DNA of 64,000 nt from Rhodoferax lithotrophicus (GTDB lineage Bacteria > Pseudomonadota > Gammaproteobacteria > Burkholderiales > Burkholderiaceae_C): contig NZ_AP024238.1 in assembly GCF_019973615.1 (NCBI RefSeq), positions 1,612,001 to 1,676,000 on the forward strand, read 5' to 3'. The first letter of the stretch is position 1. Every line of letters begins with the position of its first letter. The notes beneath the pieces were generated by a model that saw only the letters and a list, made by a program, of their open reading frames with translations, made no database searches and was not told the DNA's origin. The translations under genes were made by a program, and so were the position numbers. This document shows, piece after piece, positions 45,592 to 53,122 of the stretch.

Positions 45592-46503
45592 TCAATTCAG
45601 CTTCATGCCCGCCACCAGTTGTGTCACGTTGTGGCGCATCATCAGCAGGTAGCTTGAGCCAGGCTCGTTGGGGCCTGAGAGGGCATCCACATACAGCTTG
45701 GGGCCGAGCGTGACACCGGTGTCACGGGTGATTTGCGCCAGCAGTTTGCTGTTGCTCATGTTTTCCACAAACACCGCTTTGATCTTGTCGCGCTTGATCT
45801 GGCGGATCAATTGGGCCACTTCTTTGGCGCTGGGTTCGGTATCTTCATTGATGCCTTGCGGGGCCAAGAACTTGATTTGGTAACGTGCCGCAAAGTAGCC
45901 AAAGGCATCGTGCGAGGTGATCACTTGGCGCTTGGCCACAGGGATCATGGCCAGTTGGTCTTTGGCAAATTGATCCAGAATCATCAGTTTCTTGATGTAA
46001 AAATCACTATTTTTTTGATAGCTGCTAGCGCCTGATGGATCTGCATCAGAGAGTGATTTGGCTATATTTTTCACATAGGTGATGACGTTGCTGGGGTCTT
46101 GCCAGGCGTGCGGGTCGGTTTCAGCATGACCATGTGTATGGCCGGGTTCAGGGGGCATGCTGCGGGGTTGGATGCCTTGGGTGGCCATCAGGGTCAGGCC
46201 TTTGTAGTTGGCGGATTGGGCCAGTTTGGGTGCCCAGGGCTCAAAGTTCAGGCCATTGATAACAAACAGTTTTGCCGCCAGAATGGCTTTGGCATCGGCG
46301 GGTTTGGGCTCGAAGGCGTGGGCATCTTCGTTGGGGCCGACCAGGGTGGTCACTTGAACCCGATCACCCCCCACCACTTTGACCAGGTCACCCAGAATGC
46401 TGAACGAGGCCACGACCGGCAGCGGCTCGGCCGCCCAGGCGGGAAGCAGGCAGCTGGCAGCCAGTGTCGAGAGGGCAAAATGGGTGAGTGTGCGGCGTTT
46501 CAT
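45592..46503 (-). CDS. znuA: Zinc (or manganese) ABC transporter, periplasmic binding protein
   Basis: A 303-residue cluster 9 (ZnuA/AztC-type) solute-binding protein with a signal peptide at ~1-24 (ending PAWAA). Metal-ligand regions are EDAHAFEPK, the His-rich loop GHTHGHAETDPHAW, TSHDAFGYFAARY and YVDALSGPN, i.e. three His and one Asp as in zinc carriers. The ATG at 46503 (MKRRTLTHFAL) is preferred over a longer reading that lacks a signal at its start. It is last of the operon small membrane protein - ATPase - permease - binding protein. Residues ~148-170 (IAKSLSDADPSGASSYQKNS) are encoded by a copy of the dispersed repeat. Confidence 0.92.
   Translation of the reverse strand: MKRRTLTHFALSTLAASCLLPAWAAEPLPVVASFSILGDLVKVVGGDRVQVTTLVGPNEDAHAFEPKPADAKAILAAKLFVINGLNFEPWAPKLAQSANYKGLTLMATQGIQPRSMPPEPGHTHGHAETDPHAWQDPSNVITYVKNIAKSLSDADPSGASSYQKNSDFYIKKLMILDQFAKDQLAMIPVAKRQVITSHDAFGYFAARYQIKFLAPQGINEDTEPSAKEVAQLIRQIKRDKIKAVFVENMSNSKLLAQITRDTGVTLGPKLYVDALSGPNEPGSSYLLMMRHNVTQLVAGMKLN
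46000..46072. repeat. Dispersed palindromic repeat inside znuA-type gene
   Basis: On the gene strand: AAATATAGCCAAATCACT at one end and AGGCGCTAGCAGCTATCAAA with ATAGTGATTT at the other. The central AGCGCC/GGCGCT and AGCTATC parts match the family. Frame is kept. Confidence 0.7.
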
Positions 46504-46586
46504 GCATGTCTTTCGGTTGGTGGTGAGGGTAGAGAAAACATCTGGTGATGCCTGTGTTGTAAGCGCGTCTGAGCATCGGGGCGGTT

Positions 46587-47474
46587 TCAGCCCACCCGGT
46601 GCGGGCGTTTGAGCATCTGTGGCAGCCAACCGCCAGGTGACACCAGCAAGGAGAGCAGGTACAACACCCCGGCGCAGCCAATGATGGTCGGGCCGCTGGG
46701 GGTGTCCAGGTGGTAAGACAGCAGCAACCCGGCCACGCCGGCCAGCGCAGCTTGTGCACTGGCGTTGAGGAGTTGGGCGCTCAAGGATTCATGCCATAGC
46801 CGGGCCGATACGGCGGGCAACATCATCAGCCCGACTGCCATCAGCGTGCCCAGGGTCTGAAAACCCGCCACCAGATTAACCACCACCAGCATCAGAAAAA
46901 CTTGCTGCCAAAACCAGCCACGCCGGCCCCAGCCGCGCACGGCCGATGCGGCCAGAAACACCGGGTCAAAGGTCTCCAGCACCAGTCCACGGTACAAGGC
47001 GGCCAGAGCCATCACGCTGACGCTGGCCACACCGGCCACCAGCAGCAAGCCTTGTGCATCCACGCCCAAGGCGCTGCCAAACAGAATGTGCAGCAAGTCC
47101 AGCTGGCTACCCTGGCGCGAAATGAGCGTGACCCCCACCGCCAGTGCCAACAGGTACATGGCGGCCAGGCTGGCATCTTCTTTCAGCGATGTGGCGCGGC
47201 TGACCACGCCTGCAATGGCCGCCACCAGCAGGCCAGCGGTCACACCACCCAGCGCCATGGCTGGCAGCGACAAGCCAAACAGCATGAACCCCACCGCCAC
47301 GCCGGGCAGCACCGCATGGCTCAGGGCATCCCCCAGCAAACTCATGCGTCGCAGCGTCAGGAACACGCCCAATGGCGCAGCGCTCATGGCCAATGCCAGT
47401 GTGGCCACCAGCGCCCGGCGCATGAAGGCAAATTCGGCAAACGGGCCTATCAGCGTATTCCACAAATCCGTCAT
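46587..47474 (-). CDS. znuB: Zinc (or manganese) ABC transporter, permease
   Basis: A 295-residue ABC-3 family permease with about eight transmembrane helices. LGVFLTLRRMSLLGDALSHA, VLPGVAVGFMLFG, SQLDLLHILFGSALGV and TLGTLMAVGLMMLPAVSARL are conserved in ZnuB/MntB permeases. Its start overlaps the ATPase stop by four bases (47471-47474), showing translational coupling. The binding-protein gene follows after 83 bases. Substrate is assigned to zinc because of the Zur-type regulator gene upstream. Confidence 0.92.
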   Translation of the reverse strand: MTDLWNTLIGPFAEFAFMRRALVATLALAMSAAPLGVFLTLRRMSLLGDALSHAVLPGVAVGFMLFGLSLPAMALGGVTAGLLVAAIAGVVSRATSLKEDASLAAMYLLALAVGVTLISRQGSQLDLLHILFGSALGVDAQGLLLVAGVASVSVMALAALYRGLVLETFDPVFLAASAVRGWGRRGWFWQQVFLMLVVVNLVAGFQTLGTLMAVGLMMLPAVSARLWHESLSAQLLNASAQAALAGVAGLLLSYHLDTPSGPTIIGCAGVLYLLSLLVSPGGWLPQMLKRPHRVG

Positions 47475-48208
47475 GCCGCCACCTCATCGGCATGGCAGAT
47501 GTCGGCGTTGTCGTCCCAGGCTTCGGCCAGGGCGCGGGCGCGTTGCAGGTTGGGCTCGGTCAACACCAGCTCAGTGGGGCCCCAGGCCACCAGTTCACGG
47601 GCCAGCAGCACGGTGTGGTCAAAGTGCGCGCGCACTTGGGCATCGTCATGCAGCACGGCAATCACGGTGCGGCCTTCGGTTTGCCATTGGTGGATCAAGT
47701 CCAGCAAGGCGGCCGTGGTGCGGGAGTCCATGGCGTTAAAGGGTTCGTCCAGCAAGATCAGCTCGGCATCCTGCATCAGCAACCGGGCAAACAGCACGCG
47801 CTGAAACTGCCCGCTGGAGAGGGACCCGACCGCACGGTGCTCAAATCCCTCCAGCCCCACGGTGCGTATGGCTGCGGTAGCACGCGCCAGCATGGTCGCG
47901 CTGACAGCACCAAAAGCACCTGTGCTGCTCCAGCAGCCCAGAAGCACGCAGTCGCACACTTGAAGGGGAAAGCTGCGGTCAATTTCGGTGACTTGTGGCA
48001 GGTAGGCGATGCGTTCGCGGGTGGTGTTGGTGCGCACTTGTCCACCCGACGGTTGGAGCAAGCCCATGATACTTTTTAGCAGGGTGCTTTTGCCCGAGCC
48101 GTTGGGGCCAATCACGGCGGTCAGGGCACCATCGACAAACTGCCCGTTGATGTGGTGCAGGGCGGGGTGCTGGCGGTAGCTCACCGTCAGGTTGTCAATA
48201 GTTACCAC
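47471..48208 (-). CDS. znuC: Zinc (or manganese) ABC transporter, ATP-binding protein
   Basis: A 245-residue ABC ATPase. Walker A is GPNGSGKST, the signature motif is LSSGQFQRVLFARLL, Walker B is AELILLDEPF and the H-loop is VIAVLHDD. The start is GTG 48208, supported by AAGGAG seven bases upstream. The frame overlaps the last codons of a small membrane protein gene. It powers the ZnuB-type permease. Confidence 0.92.
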   Translation of the reverse strand: MVTIDNLTVSYRQHPALHHINGQFVDGALTAVIGPNGSGKSTLLKSIMGLLQPSGGQVRTNTTRERIAYLPQVTEIDRSFPLQVCDCVLLGCWSSTGAFGAVSATMLARATAAIRTVGLEGFEHRAVGSLSSGQFQRVLFARLLMQDAELILLDEPFNAMDSRTTAALLDLIHQWQTEGRTVIAVLHDDAQVRAHFDHTVLLARELVAWGPTELVLTEPNLQRARALAEAWDDNADICHADEVAA

Positions 48209-48381
48209 AGGGGTGCTCCTTCATTGGCCCACCAGACGGCCAGCCACAACACCAGCACCAGCGGCAACACGGCCAGCACACGTAACCAGGCTGGCCAGGC
48301 CAATACGCTGCGGGGTAAAGGTGCTGGCCTGGCATGGCTGTGCGACGCGGCATGTGTGTGCGTGGGGGGGTGTAGGGGCAT
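48202..48381 (-). CDS. Small His-rich membrane protein ahead of the zinc importer
   Basis: A 59-residue reading frame, MPLHPPTHTHAASHSH at the start, then a Pro/Arg stretch and one transmembrane helix (WLRVLAVLPLVLVLWLAVWW) and a short end NEGAPLW. Six His fall in the first 17 residues, suggesting metal binding. Its stop overlaps the GTG start of the ATPase gene, whose ribosome-binding site AAGGAG lies inside it, so it is very likely the first gene of the zinc operon. I do not recognise a named family. The start codon has no strong ribosome-binding site but is 36 bases from the twin operator. Confidence 0.6.
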   Translation of the reverse strand: MPLHPPTHTHAASHSHARPAPLPRSVLAWPAWLRVLAVLPLVLVLWLAVWWANEGAPLW

Positions 48382-48417
48382 GGGGAGTGCTTCAAAAAAA
48401 TAGCGAAATTGCCGTCA

Positions 48418-48464
48418 TAATGCAATTGAGTTGCGGTAAAGTTTATCGCAACTTGGTTGCATTA
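48418..48464. promoter_or_regulatory. Twin palindromic operator between zur and the zinc importer operon
   Basis: A symmetric 47-base element centred on 48441. It holds two 15-base inverted repeats, TGCAATTGAGTTGCG (48421-48435) and CGCAACTTGGTTGCA (48447-48461), each with GCAA-N5-TTGC, and the outer TAATGCAA and TTGCATTA also mirror each other. It lies between the divergent zur-type gene and the importer operon, so it probably controls both through the Fur-family protein. The sequence does not match the E. coli Zur box. Confidence 0.75.
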
Positions 48465-48502
48465 ATATTTGGCCCGAAAAATTTTGTTCACCCACTGCCG
48501 TT

Positions 48503-49060
48503 ATGCCAGCTCTTTCGCCTCCACTTGCCTCCGATCCCATTGACGCTTTGTTGTCCGCCCATGGTTTGCGCCGCACAGGGGCGGCGAGGCGTGTGTTGGG
48601 CTGGTTGCTGGCACACCCCGACACCAGCTACACCCATGCCCAGCTGCAAACCGCATTACAAGCCGATGATCCTGCCCGTGCGCAAGGGGAGGGTGCTGTG
48701 GCGCTGGATCGGGTCACGCTTTACCGTCTGATTGACCGCTTGACGCAAGTGGGCTTGTTGCTGTGCCGGGTGGATGCCAAGCGGGTGCGGCGCTACCAGG
48801 CCATGCCAGCCAGTGTGCATGCCTTGCCGCATTTTGAATGCCAAAGCTGCCACCGGGACAGCCCCTTAACCGGTACCTTGCAAGGTAATGCACTGGATCT
48901 GGAAGTGGCCGCCCAAAGTGCGTTACAAGCCCTGAAAGCGCTCGGCTACCAGGGCTTGAGCCTGGATCTGGCGGTGCGCGGGGTGTGTGCCGATTGCGCC
49001 ACGGCCGCCCAGACCCCCTCCCTGACACCAACCGCCGCTGGTTCAGGAGCGTCCTCATGA
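48503..49060 (+). CDS. zur: Fur-family transcriptional regulator (probable Zur)
   Basis: A 185-residue Fur-type metalloregulator. The winged helix includes LLSAHGLRRTGAARRVLGWL and VTLYRLIDRLTQVGLLLCRV. The dimer domain keeps HFECQSCHRDSPL and a later VCADCATA, giving the paired CXXC motifs of a structural zinc site. The zinc importer next door and the ABC system downstream make Zur the best assignment, although Fur, Mur and Nur share this outline. It overlaps the next ATPase gene by four bases, so it leads a second operon. The Ala/Thr/Ser-rich tail is not family-typical. Confidence 0.85.
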   Translation: MPALSPPLASDPIDALLSAHGLRRTGAARRVLGWLLAHPDTSYTHAQLQTALQADDPARAQGEGAVALDRVTLYRLIDRLTQVGLLLCRVDAKRVRRYQAMPASVHALPHFECQSCHRDSPLTGTLQGNALDLEVAAQSALQALKALGYQGLSLDLAVRGVCADCATAAQTPSLTPTAAGSGASS

Positions 49061-49746
49061 TCAGCTCCTATGGTTTGACCTACCGCTATCCCGCTGGGGT
49101 CGAGCTGAGGTTTCCCGATGTGGCGGTGCCACAAGGCACGGTGCTGTTGCTCAGTGGCCCCTCAGGCTGTGGCAAATCGACCTGGCTGGCGCTGGTGGCG
49201 GGCTTGGTGCGCCCCACGGCTGGGCAGTTGACGGTGGCCGGGCAAGCTCTAAACGCTCTTGATTCTGTAGCTGCTGACGCATGGCGGGCGGGCGCTATTG
49301 GCTTTTTGCCTCAAAAATTGCATTTGAGTGCGGCATTAAGCGTGACACAAAACCTGGCGCTGGCGCAGTGGGCCAGTGGTCAGGCTGAAGACCCGGTGGC
49401 CATCCGCACAGCACTGGCCGCACTGGGGGTGGCCGAGCTGGCCCAGCGCAAACCGGCGCAGCTCTCGGGCGGGCAGGCGCAACGGGTGGCTTTGGCGCGT
49501 GCTGTGCTGCTCAAACCCCGGGTGATTCTGGCCGACGAGCCCACCGCCAGTCTGGACGATGAAGCCGCGTTGGACGCGGTGCACCTGCTGTTGAGCACGG
49601 CGCAGGCGCAGCAGGCCACGCTGGTGATTGCCACCCACGATGCCCGTGTGGCAGCACTGCTTGCACCGGTGCTTCCCGAGTCAAACCGCTTGTACCACCT
49701 GCAGTTGCAGCGCCCAGGCAGCACACCGGAGCGTGCGCAATGTTAG
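49057..49746 (+). CDS. ABC transporter ATP-binding protein (MacB/LolD-like)
   Basis: A 229-residue ATPase. It shows Walker [11 protein letters not shown]-loop FLPQKLH, signature [16 protein letters not shown], Walker [14 protein letters not shown] and IATHDARV. This LolD/MacB-type ATPase works with FtsX-type permeases, and one is encoded next. The ATGA overlap with zur shows co-translation. The set ATPase, FtsX-type permease and DUF3299 protein recalls the Zur-regulated ZrmABCD operon of pseudomonads. Residues [14 protein letters not shown] are encoded by a repeat-like palindrome at 49246-49280. Confidence 0.9.
   Translation: MISSYGLTYRYPAGVELRFPDVAVPQGTVLLLSGPSGCGKSTWLALVAGLVRPTAGQLTVAGQALNALDSVAADAWRAGAIGFLPQKLHLSAALSVTQNLALAQWASGQAEDPVAIRTALAALGVAELAQRKPAQLSGGQAQRVALARAVLLKPRVILADEPTASLDDEAALDAVHLLLSTAQAQQATLVIATHDARVAALLAPVLPESNRLYHLQLQRPGSTPERAQC
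49246..49280. repeat. Dispersed repeat (inverted) inside ABC ATPase gene
   Basis: On the opposite strand it reads GCGTCAGCAGCTACAGAATC then AAGAGCGTTTAGAGCT. It matches the repeat in order and spacing, with several differences. Confidence 0.5.
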
Positions 49747-49759
49747 GCATAAAAATGAC

Positions 49760-49806
49760 TTCTAGCCCTTGTTTGATAAGCGCAAGTAGCTCTCAAATTT
49801 GTAACG
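49760..49806. repeat. Dispersed palindromic repeat between ABC ATPase and permease genes
   Basis: TTCTAGCCCTTGTTTGATAA, GCGCAAGTAGCTCTCAAATT, TGTAACG. Both modules are present. It fills most of the short gap inside the operon. Confidence 0.75.
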
Positions 49807-49819
49807 AATGGCCATCTGC

Positions 49820-51022
49820 ATGAAAACCCTGTCCTTGGCCTGGTCTTACCTGTGGTCACGCCCTCTGGGAGCTGTGCTGAACCTGCTGTTGCTCAGCCTG
49901 GGGCTGGCTTCCATCACCTTTTTGCTGCTGGTGTCGGAGCAGCTCAGTAAAGCCTTTGAGCGCGACCTGCAAGGCATTGACGTGGTGGTAGGGGCCAAGG
50001 GCAGCCCGATGCAACTGATTTTGTCGGGCGTGTTTCACATTGACGTGCCACCGGGCAACGTGCCCCTGAAGGCGGTGCAAGAACTCACTAAGCACCCGAT
50101 GGTGGCGCAGGTGATTCCGATCAGCCTGGGCGACAGCCTGCACAGCTTTCGCATTGTCGGCACCTCCACCGACTACATCACGCATTACCAGGCCCAGTTG
50201 GCGCAGGGGCAACTCTGGACGCAGCCGATGCAGGTGGTGCTGGGCGCTACCGCTGCACGCAAGCTGGGGTTAACCATGGGGAATACCTTTGTCGGCACCC
50301 ATGGCCTGGGCGAAGGCGGGCATGCGCATGGCGATAGCGTGTACACCGTGGTGGGCATTCTTGCGCCCAGCGGCAGTGTGCTGGATCGGCTGATCCTGAC
50401 CGACACCGCCTCGGTGTGGAAGGTGCATGAAGACTACACCGCCGTGGATGACGAAGACCGCCAGATCATGATCGAAGAGCGCGAGGTCACCATGGCCCTG
50501 GTGCGCTACAAGTCACCGTTGGCGGCGGTGAGTTTCCCGCGTTACATCAACACCAGCACCGAGATGCAGGCGGCCGCCCCGGCGCTGGAGATCACCCGCT
50601 TGTTGAGCATGCTGGGCCTGGGCACGGATGTGCTGCGGGCCTTTGCCGGGGTGCTGCTGCTGACCGCCGGCTTGAGTGTTTTTATTGCCTTGTGGAGCGC
50701 GGTGCGCGAGCGCCGGGGTGATCTGGCGCTGCTGCGTATGCTGGGCGCACCGCCGCGCAAAGTGGCGGCCTTGCTGCTGCTGGAAGCGCTCTGGCTGGGC
50801 CTGCTGGCCGCCATTTTGGGCGTGCTGGCCGGGCAGGGCATGACCGCTGCGCTGGCCTGGCTGCTACAACTGGACAACTCGTTGCTGATCGGCGGCATGG
50901 CCTGGCCGAGCGGCTTGTGGTTGGTGCCCGCAGTGGCACTGGGGGTGTCGCTGGTGGCGGCGATTTTGCCGGCGCTGGGGGCGTATCGGGTCAGTGTTCT
51001 GGAACTTTTACAAGGCAAGTGA
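49820..51022 (+). CDS. FtsX-type ABC transporter permease
   Basis: A 400-residue inner-membrane protein with the MacB/FtsX plan: one N-terminal transmembrane helix (VLNLLLLSLGLASITFLLLV), a ~220-residue periplasmic domain and three C-terminal helices (about 270-395). The periplasmic domain includes a His-containing loop THGLGEGGHAHGDS. LRMLGAPPRKVAALLLLEAL and the C-terminal LPALGAYRVSVLELLQGK are typical. These systems usually move or release lipids, lipoproteins or small molecules, not ions. The His loop and zur linkage point to a zinc-related task. A second possible start lies four codons upstream at 49808. Confidence 0.9.
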   Translation: MKTLSLAWSYLWSRPLGAVLNLLLLSLGLASITFLLLVSEQLSKAFERDLQGIDVVVGAKGSPMQLILSGVFHIDVPPGNVPLKAVQELTKHPMVAQVIPISLGDSLHSFRIVGTSTDYITHYQAQLAQGQLWTQPMQVVLGATAARKLGLTMGNTFVGTHGLGEGGHAHGDSVYTVVGILAPSGSVLDRLILTDTASVWKVHEDYTAVDDEDRQIMIEEREVTMALVRYKSPLAAVSFPRYINTSTEMQAAAPALEITRLLSMLGLGTDVLRAFAGVLLLTAGLSVFIALWSAVRERRGDLALLRMLGAPPRKVAALLLLEALWLGLLAAILGVLAGQGMTAALAWLLQLDNSLLIGGMAWPSGLWLVPAVALGVSLVAAILPALGAYRVSVLELLQGK

Positions 51023-51025
51023 TTT

Positions 51026-51274
51026 ATGAAAAATTGGCATCTAGCGCTTATGGGACTTGCGGCAACAGCTATTTTTACAATAGCAAATGGGGCTGAGCTG
51101 GATCAGGCCACCAAAGAAGACATCACCCGCCACCGGGCCATGGCGCAAGCCCATGAAAACGCCGCCAAGTGCCTGGAGTCGGGCAAATCGGATGCGGTGT
51201 GTGAAAAGCAGTTGCAGGTGGAGTGCAAAGGGCTGGGCATTGGCAAATTTTGCGGCATGAAGCATGTGCATTGA
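51026..51274 (+). CDS. Small exported cysteine-containing protein
   Basis: An 82-residue protein starting three bases after the permease stop. The signal peptide is MKNWHLALMGLAATAIFTIA with likely cleavage after NGA at about 23. The mature part (~60 residues) is charged, with four Cys (in AAKCLESGKSDAVCEKQ, VECKG and KFCGMKHVH) and a His-Val-His end. The hydrophobic core of the signal peptide is encoded by a full copy of the dispersed repeat (51041-51088). I do not recognise the family; position in the zinc operon suggests a periplasmic metal or redox accessory. Confidence 0.75.
   Translation: MKNWHLALMGLAATAIFTIANGAELDQATKEDITRHRAMAQAHENAAKCLESGKSDAVCEKQLQVECKGLGIGKFCGMKHVH
51041..51088. 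repeat. Dispersed palindromic repeat encoding a signal peptide
   Basis: CTAGCGCTTATGGGACTTGC then AACAGCTATTTTTACAATAG and CAAAT. Both modules are present; the copy begins five codons into the gene. Confidence 0.75.
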
Positions 51275-51341
51275 GCCGGGCCAAGCCTGGAATGGATAAT
51301 GTCATTCAGTATTGACTGATTGATTTAACCAACCACGCCCC

Positions 51342-52133
51342 ATGAGTAAAACCCCCTCACACCTGGCTTTTTTGCCGGAGGTCAAGGCCCGCCTTGACCA
51401 GCATCCGCTGTACGCCGCCGTGCGTACTCTTGATGACTTGCGCTGTTTCATGGCGCACCATGTCTACCCGGTGTGGGACTTCATGTCACTGCTCAAGCAT
51501 CTGCAAGGGGCGATTGCCCCGGTGTCGGTGCCATGGCAGCCGACCGGTGATGCGGCCAGCACGGCAGCCCAGCGCCTGATCAATGAAATTGTGCTGGGTG
51601 AGGAGACCGACGAAGGCCTGCCCGACAAAGGCGGGCATCCCACCTTTGTCAGCCACTTTGACCTGTACATCGGGGCCATGGAAGAGGTCGGGGCCGACAC
51701 CCGGCCGGTGCGGCGTTTTCTCAAGCAAGTCAAAAAGCACGGGGTGGCCCAGGCGCTGGAGTGTGCGGATATTCCCGAGCCCTCACGCCGCTTCATGACC
51801 AGCACCTTTGACTTCATTGCCACTGGCAAAACCCATGTGATTGGGGCCGCGTTTGCGCTCGGGCGTGAGCAGGTGATTCCGGCCATGTTTCGCGCCCTGT
51901 TGGCTGATTTGGGCATCAGCAAGAAAAAGGCCCCGTTGTTCCACTACTACCTGGAGCGCCACATTTACCTTGACAGTGAGTCACACGGCCCGCTGTCCTT
52001 GAACTTGCTGCAGCATCTGTGTGGCGACAGTGCCGCCAAATGGCGCAGTGTGGAGTCGGCAGCCAAAAAGGCGGTGAATGCCCGTGTGCGCTTGTGGGAT
52101 GGTGTGTACGATGAACTGAAGCACAAAAAATGA
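51342..52133 (+). CDS. DUF3050 family protein (haem-oxygenase-like fold)
   Basis: A 263-residue cytosolic protein of the DUF3050 family. Conserved parts are HPLYAAVRTLDDLRCFMAHH, VYPVWDFMSLLKHLQ, EIVLGEETDEGLPDKGG, SHFDLYIGAMEEVGADT, AFALGREQVIPAMFRALL and FHYYLERHIYLDSESHGPLS. The spaced Glu and His residues on long helices resemble the diiron or haem-oxygenase-like superfamily. No reaction is known. It sits in the zur-led gene series between a small exported protein and a DUF3299 protein, so zinc-linked expression is possible. Confidence 0.8.
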   Translation: MSKTPSHLAFLPEVKARLDQHPLYAAVRTLDDLRCFMAHHVYPVWDFMSLLKHLQGAIAPVSVPWQPTGDAASTAAQRLINEIVLGEETDEGLPDKGGHPTFVSHFDLYIGAMEEVGADTRPVRRFLKQVKKHGVAQALECADIPEPSRRFMTSTFDFIATGKTHVIGAAFALGREQVIPAMFRALLADLGISKKKAPLFHYYLERHIYLDSESHGPLSLNLLQHLCGDSAAKWRSVESAAKKAVNARVRLWDGVYDELKHKK

Positions 52134-52181
52134 CTTCAACCGGTTCGGGCAGGGGTTTGCAAAGGTGTATGAAACAGGAGC

Positions 52182-52700
52182 ATGGATTTGAAACGTAGCA
52201 CATGGATCTCTTTATTGATCAGCTGTTGGCTCCCCTTGGCGGGCCAGGCGCAGCTGAGTTCGCCCATTGCCGGTGGTGTGCCTGCGGGCACCGGCCCAGG
52301 GGTTCACAGCCCGAACAGTCCGTTTGCGCCCTTGCCGCAACGCACCGATGTGTTGCCCTGGTCGCTGCTGACGGCGGTCAAGCTGCGTGATGGCCCGAAA
52401 GGCCCGCGGCCCCGCTACACGCCAGAGCAGCAGGCCTTGAACGACAAATCGCAGCGCGTCCAGGGGTTCATGATGCCGTTGGAGCCGGGCGAGAAGCAAA
52501 AGCATTTTTTGCTCACCTCGGTACCTTTGACTTGCGCTTTTTGTACCCCCGGTGGGCCGGAGAGTATGGTGGAGGTGTATTCCCAAAATCCGGTGAAATA
52601 CTCGCTGGAGCCGGTGGTGGTCGAGGGCCGGTTGATGGTGTTGGCGGATGACCCCTACGGTTTGTACTACCGTATCAAGGATGGGGTGGTGGTGAAATAA
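52182..52700 (+). CDS. DUF3299 family exported protein
   Basis: A 172-residue exported protein with a signal peptide at about 1-23 (ending AGQAQ). The DUF3299 domain covers WSLLTAVKLRDGPKGPRPRY, SQRVQGFMMPLEPGEKQKHF and the LTCAFCTPGGPESMVEVY motif with two close Cys. In Pseudomonas a DUF3299 protein is encoded with an ABC ATPase and FtsX-type permease in the Zur-regulated ZrmABCD operon, the same combination as here. It is likely periplasmic and zinc-related; biochemical function is unproven. Confidence 0.8.
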   Translation: MDLKRSTWISLLISCWLPLAGQAQLSSPIAGGVPAGTGPGVHSPNSPFAPLPQRTDVLPWSLLTAVKLRDGPKGPRPRYTPEQQALNDKSQRVQGFMMPLEPGEKQKHFLLTSVPLTCAFCTPGGPESMVEVYSQNPVKYSLEPVVVEGRLMVLADDPYGLYYRIKDGVVVK

Positions 52701-52825
52701 AGGGCTGAATGGCGGTAACCGCTATTTCTGACTAATTTGATATATGTCAGATATACGTGGTCGTTGATGTTGCATAGTTCAAGCTGTTTGTTACTTTGCA
52801 ATTTGTATCTTTAAGGAACCGCACC

Positions 52826-52969
52826 ATGAAAGCAATCCAAGACCTTTTTTCTACTGACTATGGCCTGATGAGTATTGTGGTTATTGCTGTGATCGTCGTT
52901 GGCTTGGGCGTGGCCTACGGTGTACTCAAATCCAAAATGGCAGAAAGCGCCAAAAGTGCAGGCAAATAA
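52826..52969 (+). CDS. DUF3149-type membrane micro-protein
   Basis: A 47-residue protein: MKAIQDLFSTDYGLMS, one transmembrane helix IVVIAVIVVGLGVAYGV and a short basic Lys/Ala tail. The pattern L-F-S-T-D-Y-G-L-M-S followed by a single helix is the DUF3149 family, found in many beta- and gammaproteobacteria. A clear ribosome-binding site AAGGA lies 8 bases upstream of the ATG, and a terminator follows, so it is a monocistronic small gene. Role unknown. Confidence 0.85.
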   Translation: MKAIQDLFSTDYGLMSIVVIAVIVVGLGVAYGVLKSKMAESAKSAGK

Positions 52970-53001
52970 CTGACATTGGTAGTATTGACCCTTTGATGAG
53001 C

Positions 53002-53026
53002 AAGCCATCCTTTGGGATGGCTTTTC
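53002..53026 (+). terminator. Rho-independent terminator after the micro-protein gene
   Basis: AAGCCATCC (53002-53010), TTTG, GGATGGCTT (53015-53023), then TTTC. The nine-pair stem is perfect. Confidence 0.85.
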
Positions 53027-53122
53027 TGGTGTTCAGGGTAAGCACGCAGATGCAAGCGTGTAATGCATAAAAATATAAAGTTCTAACGCGTTGGTTTTGC
53101 ATTCACCCGTTTCACATCGCTC

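Noticed and set aside
46902..47804. Plus-strand frame opposite the zinc permease and ATPase genes
   Set aside because: The translation is Gln/His-rich low complexity, the opposite strand carries the ABC motifs, and the overlap would cover two coupled genes.
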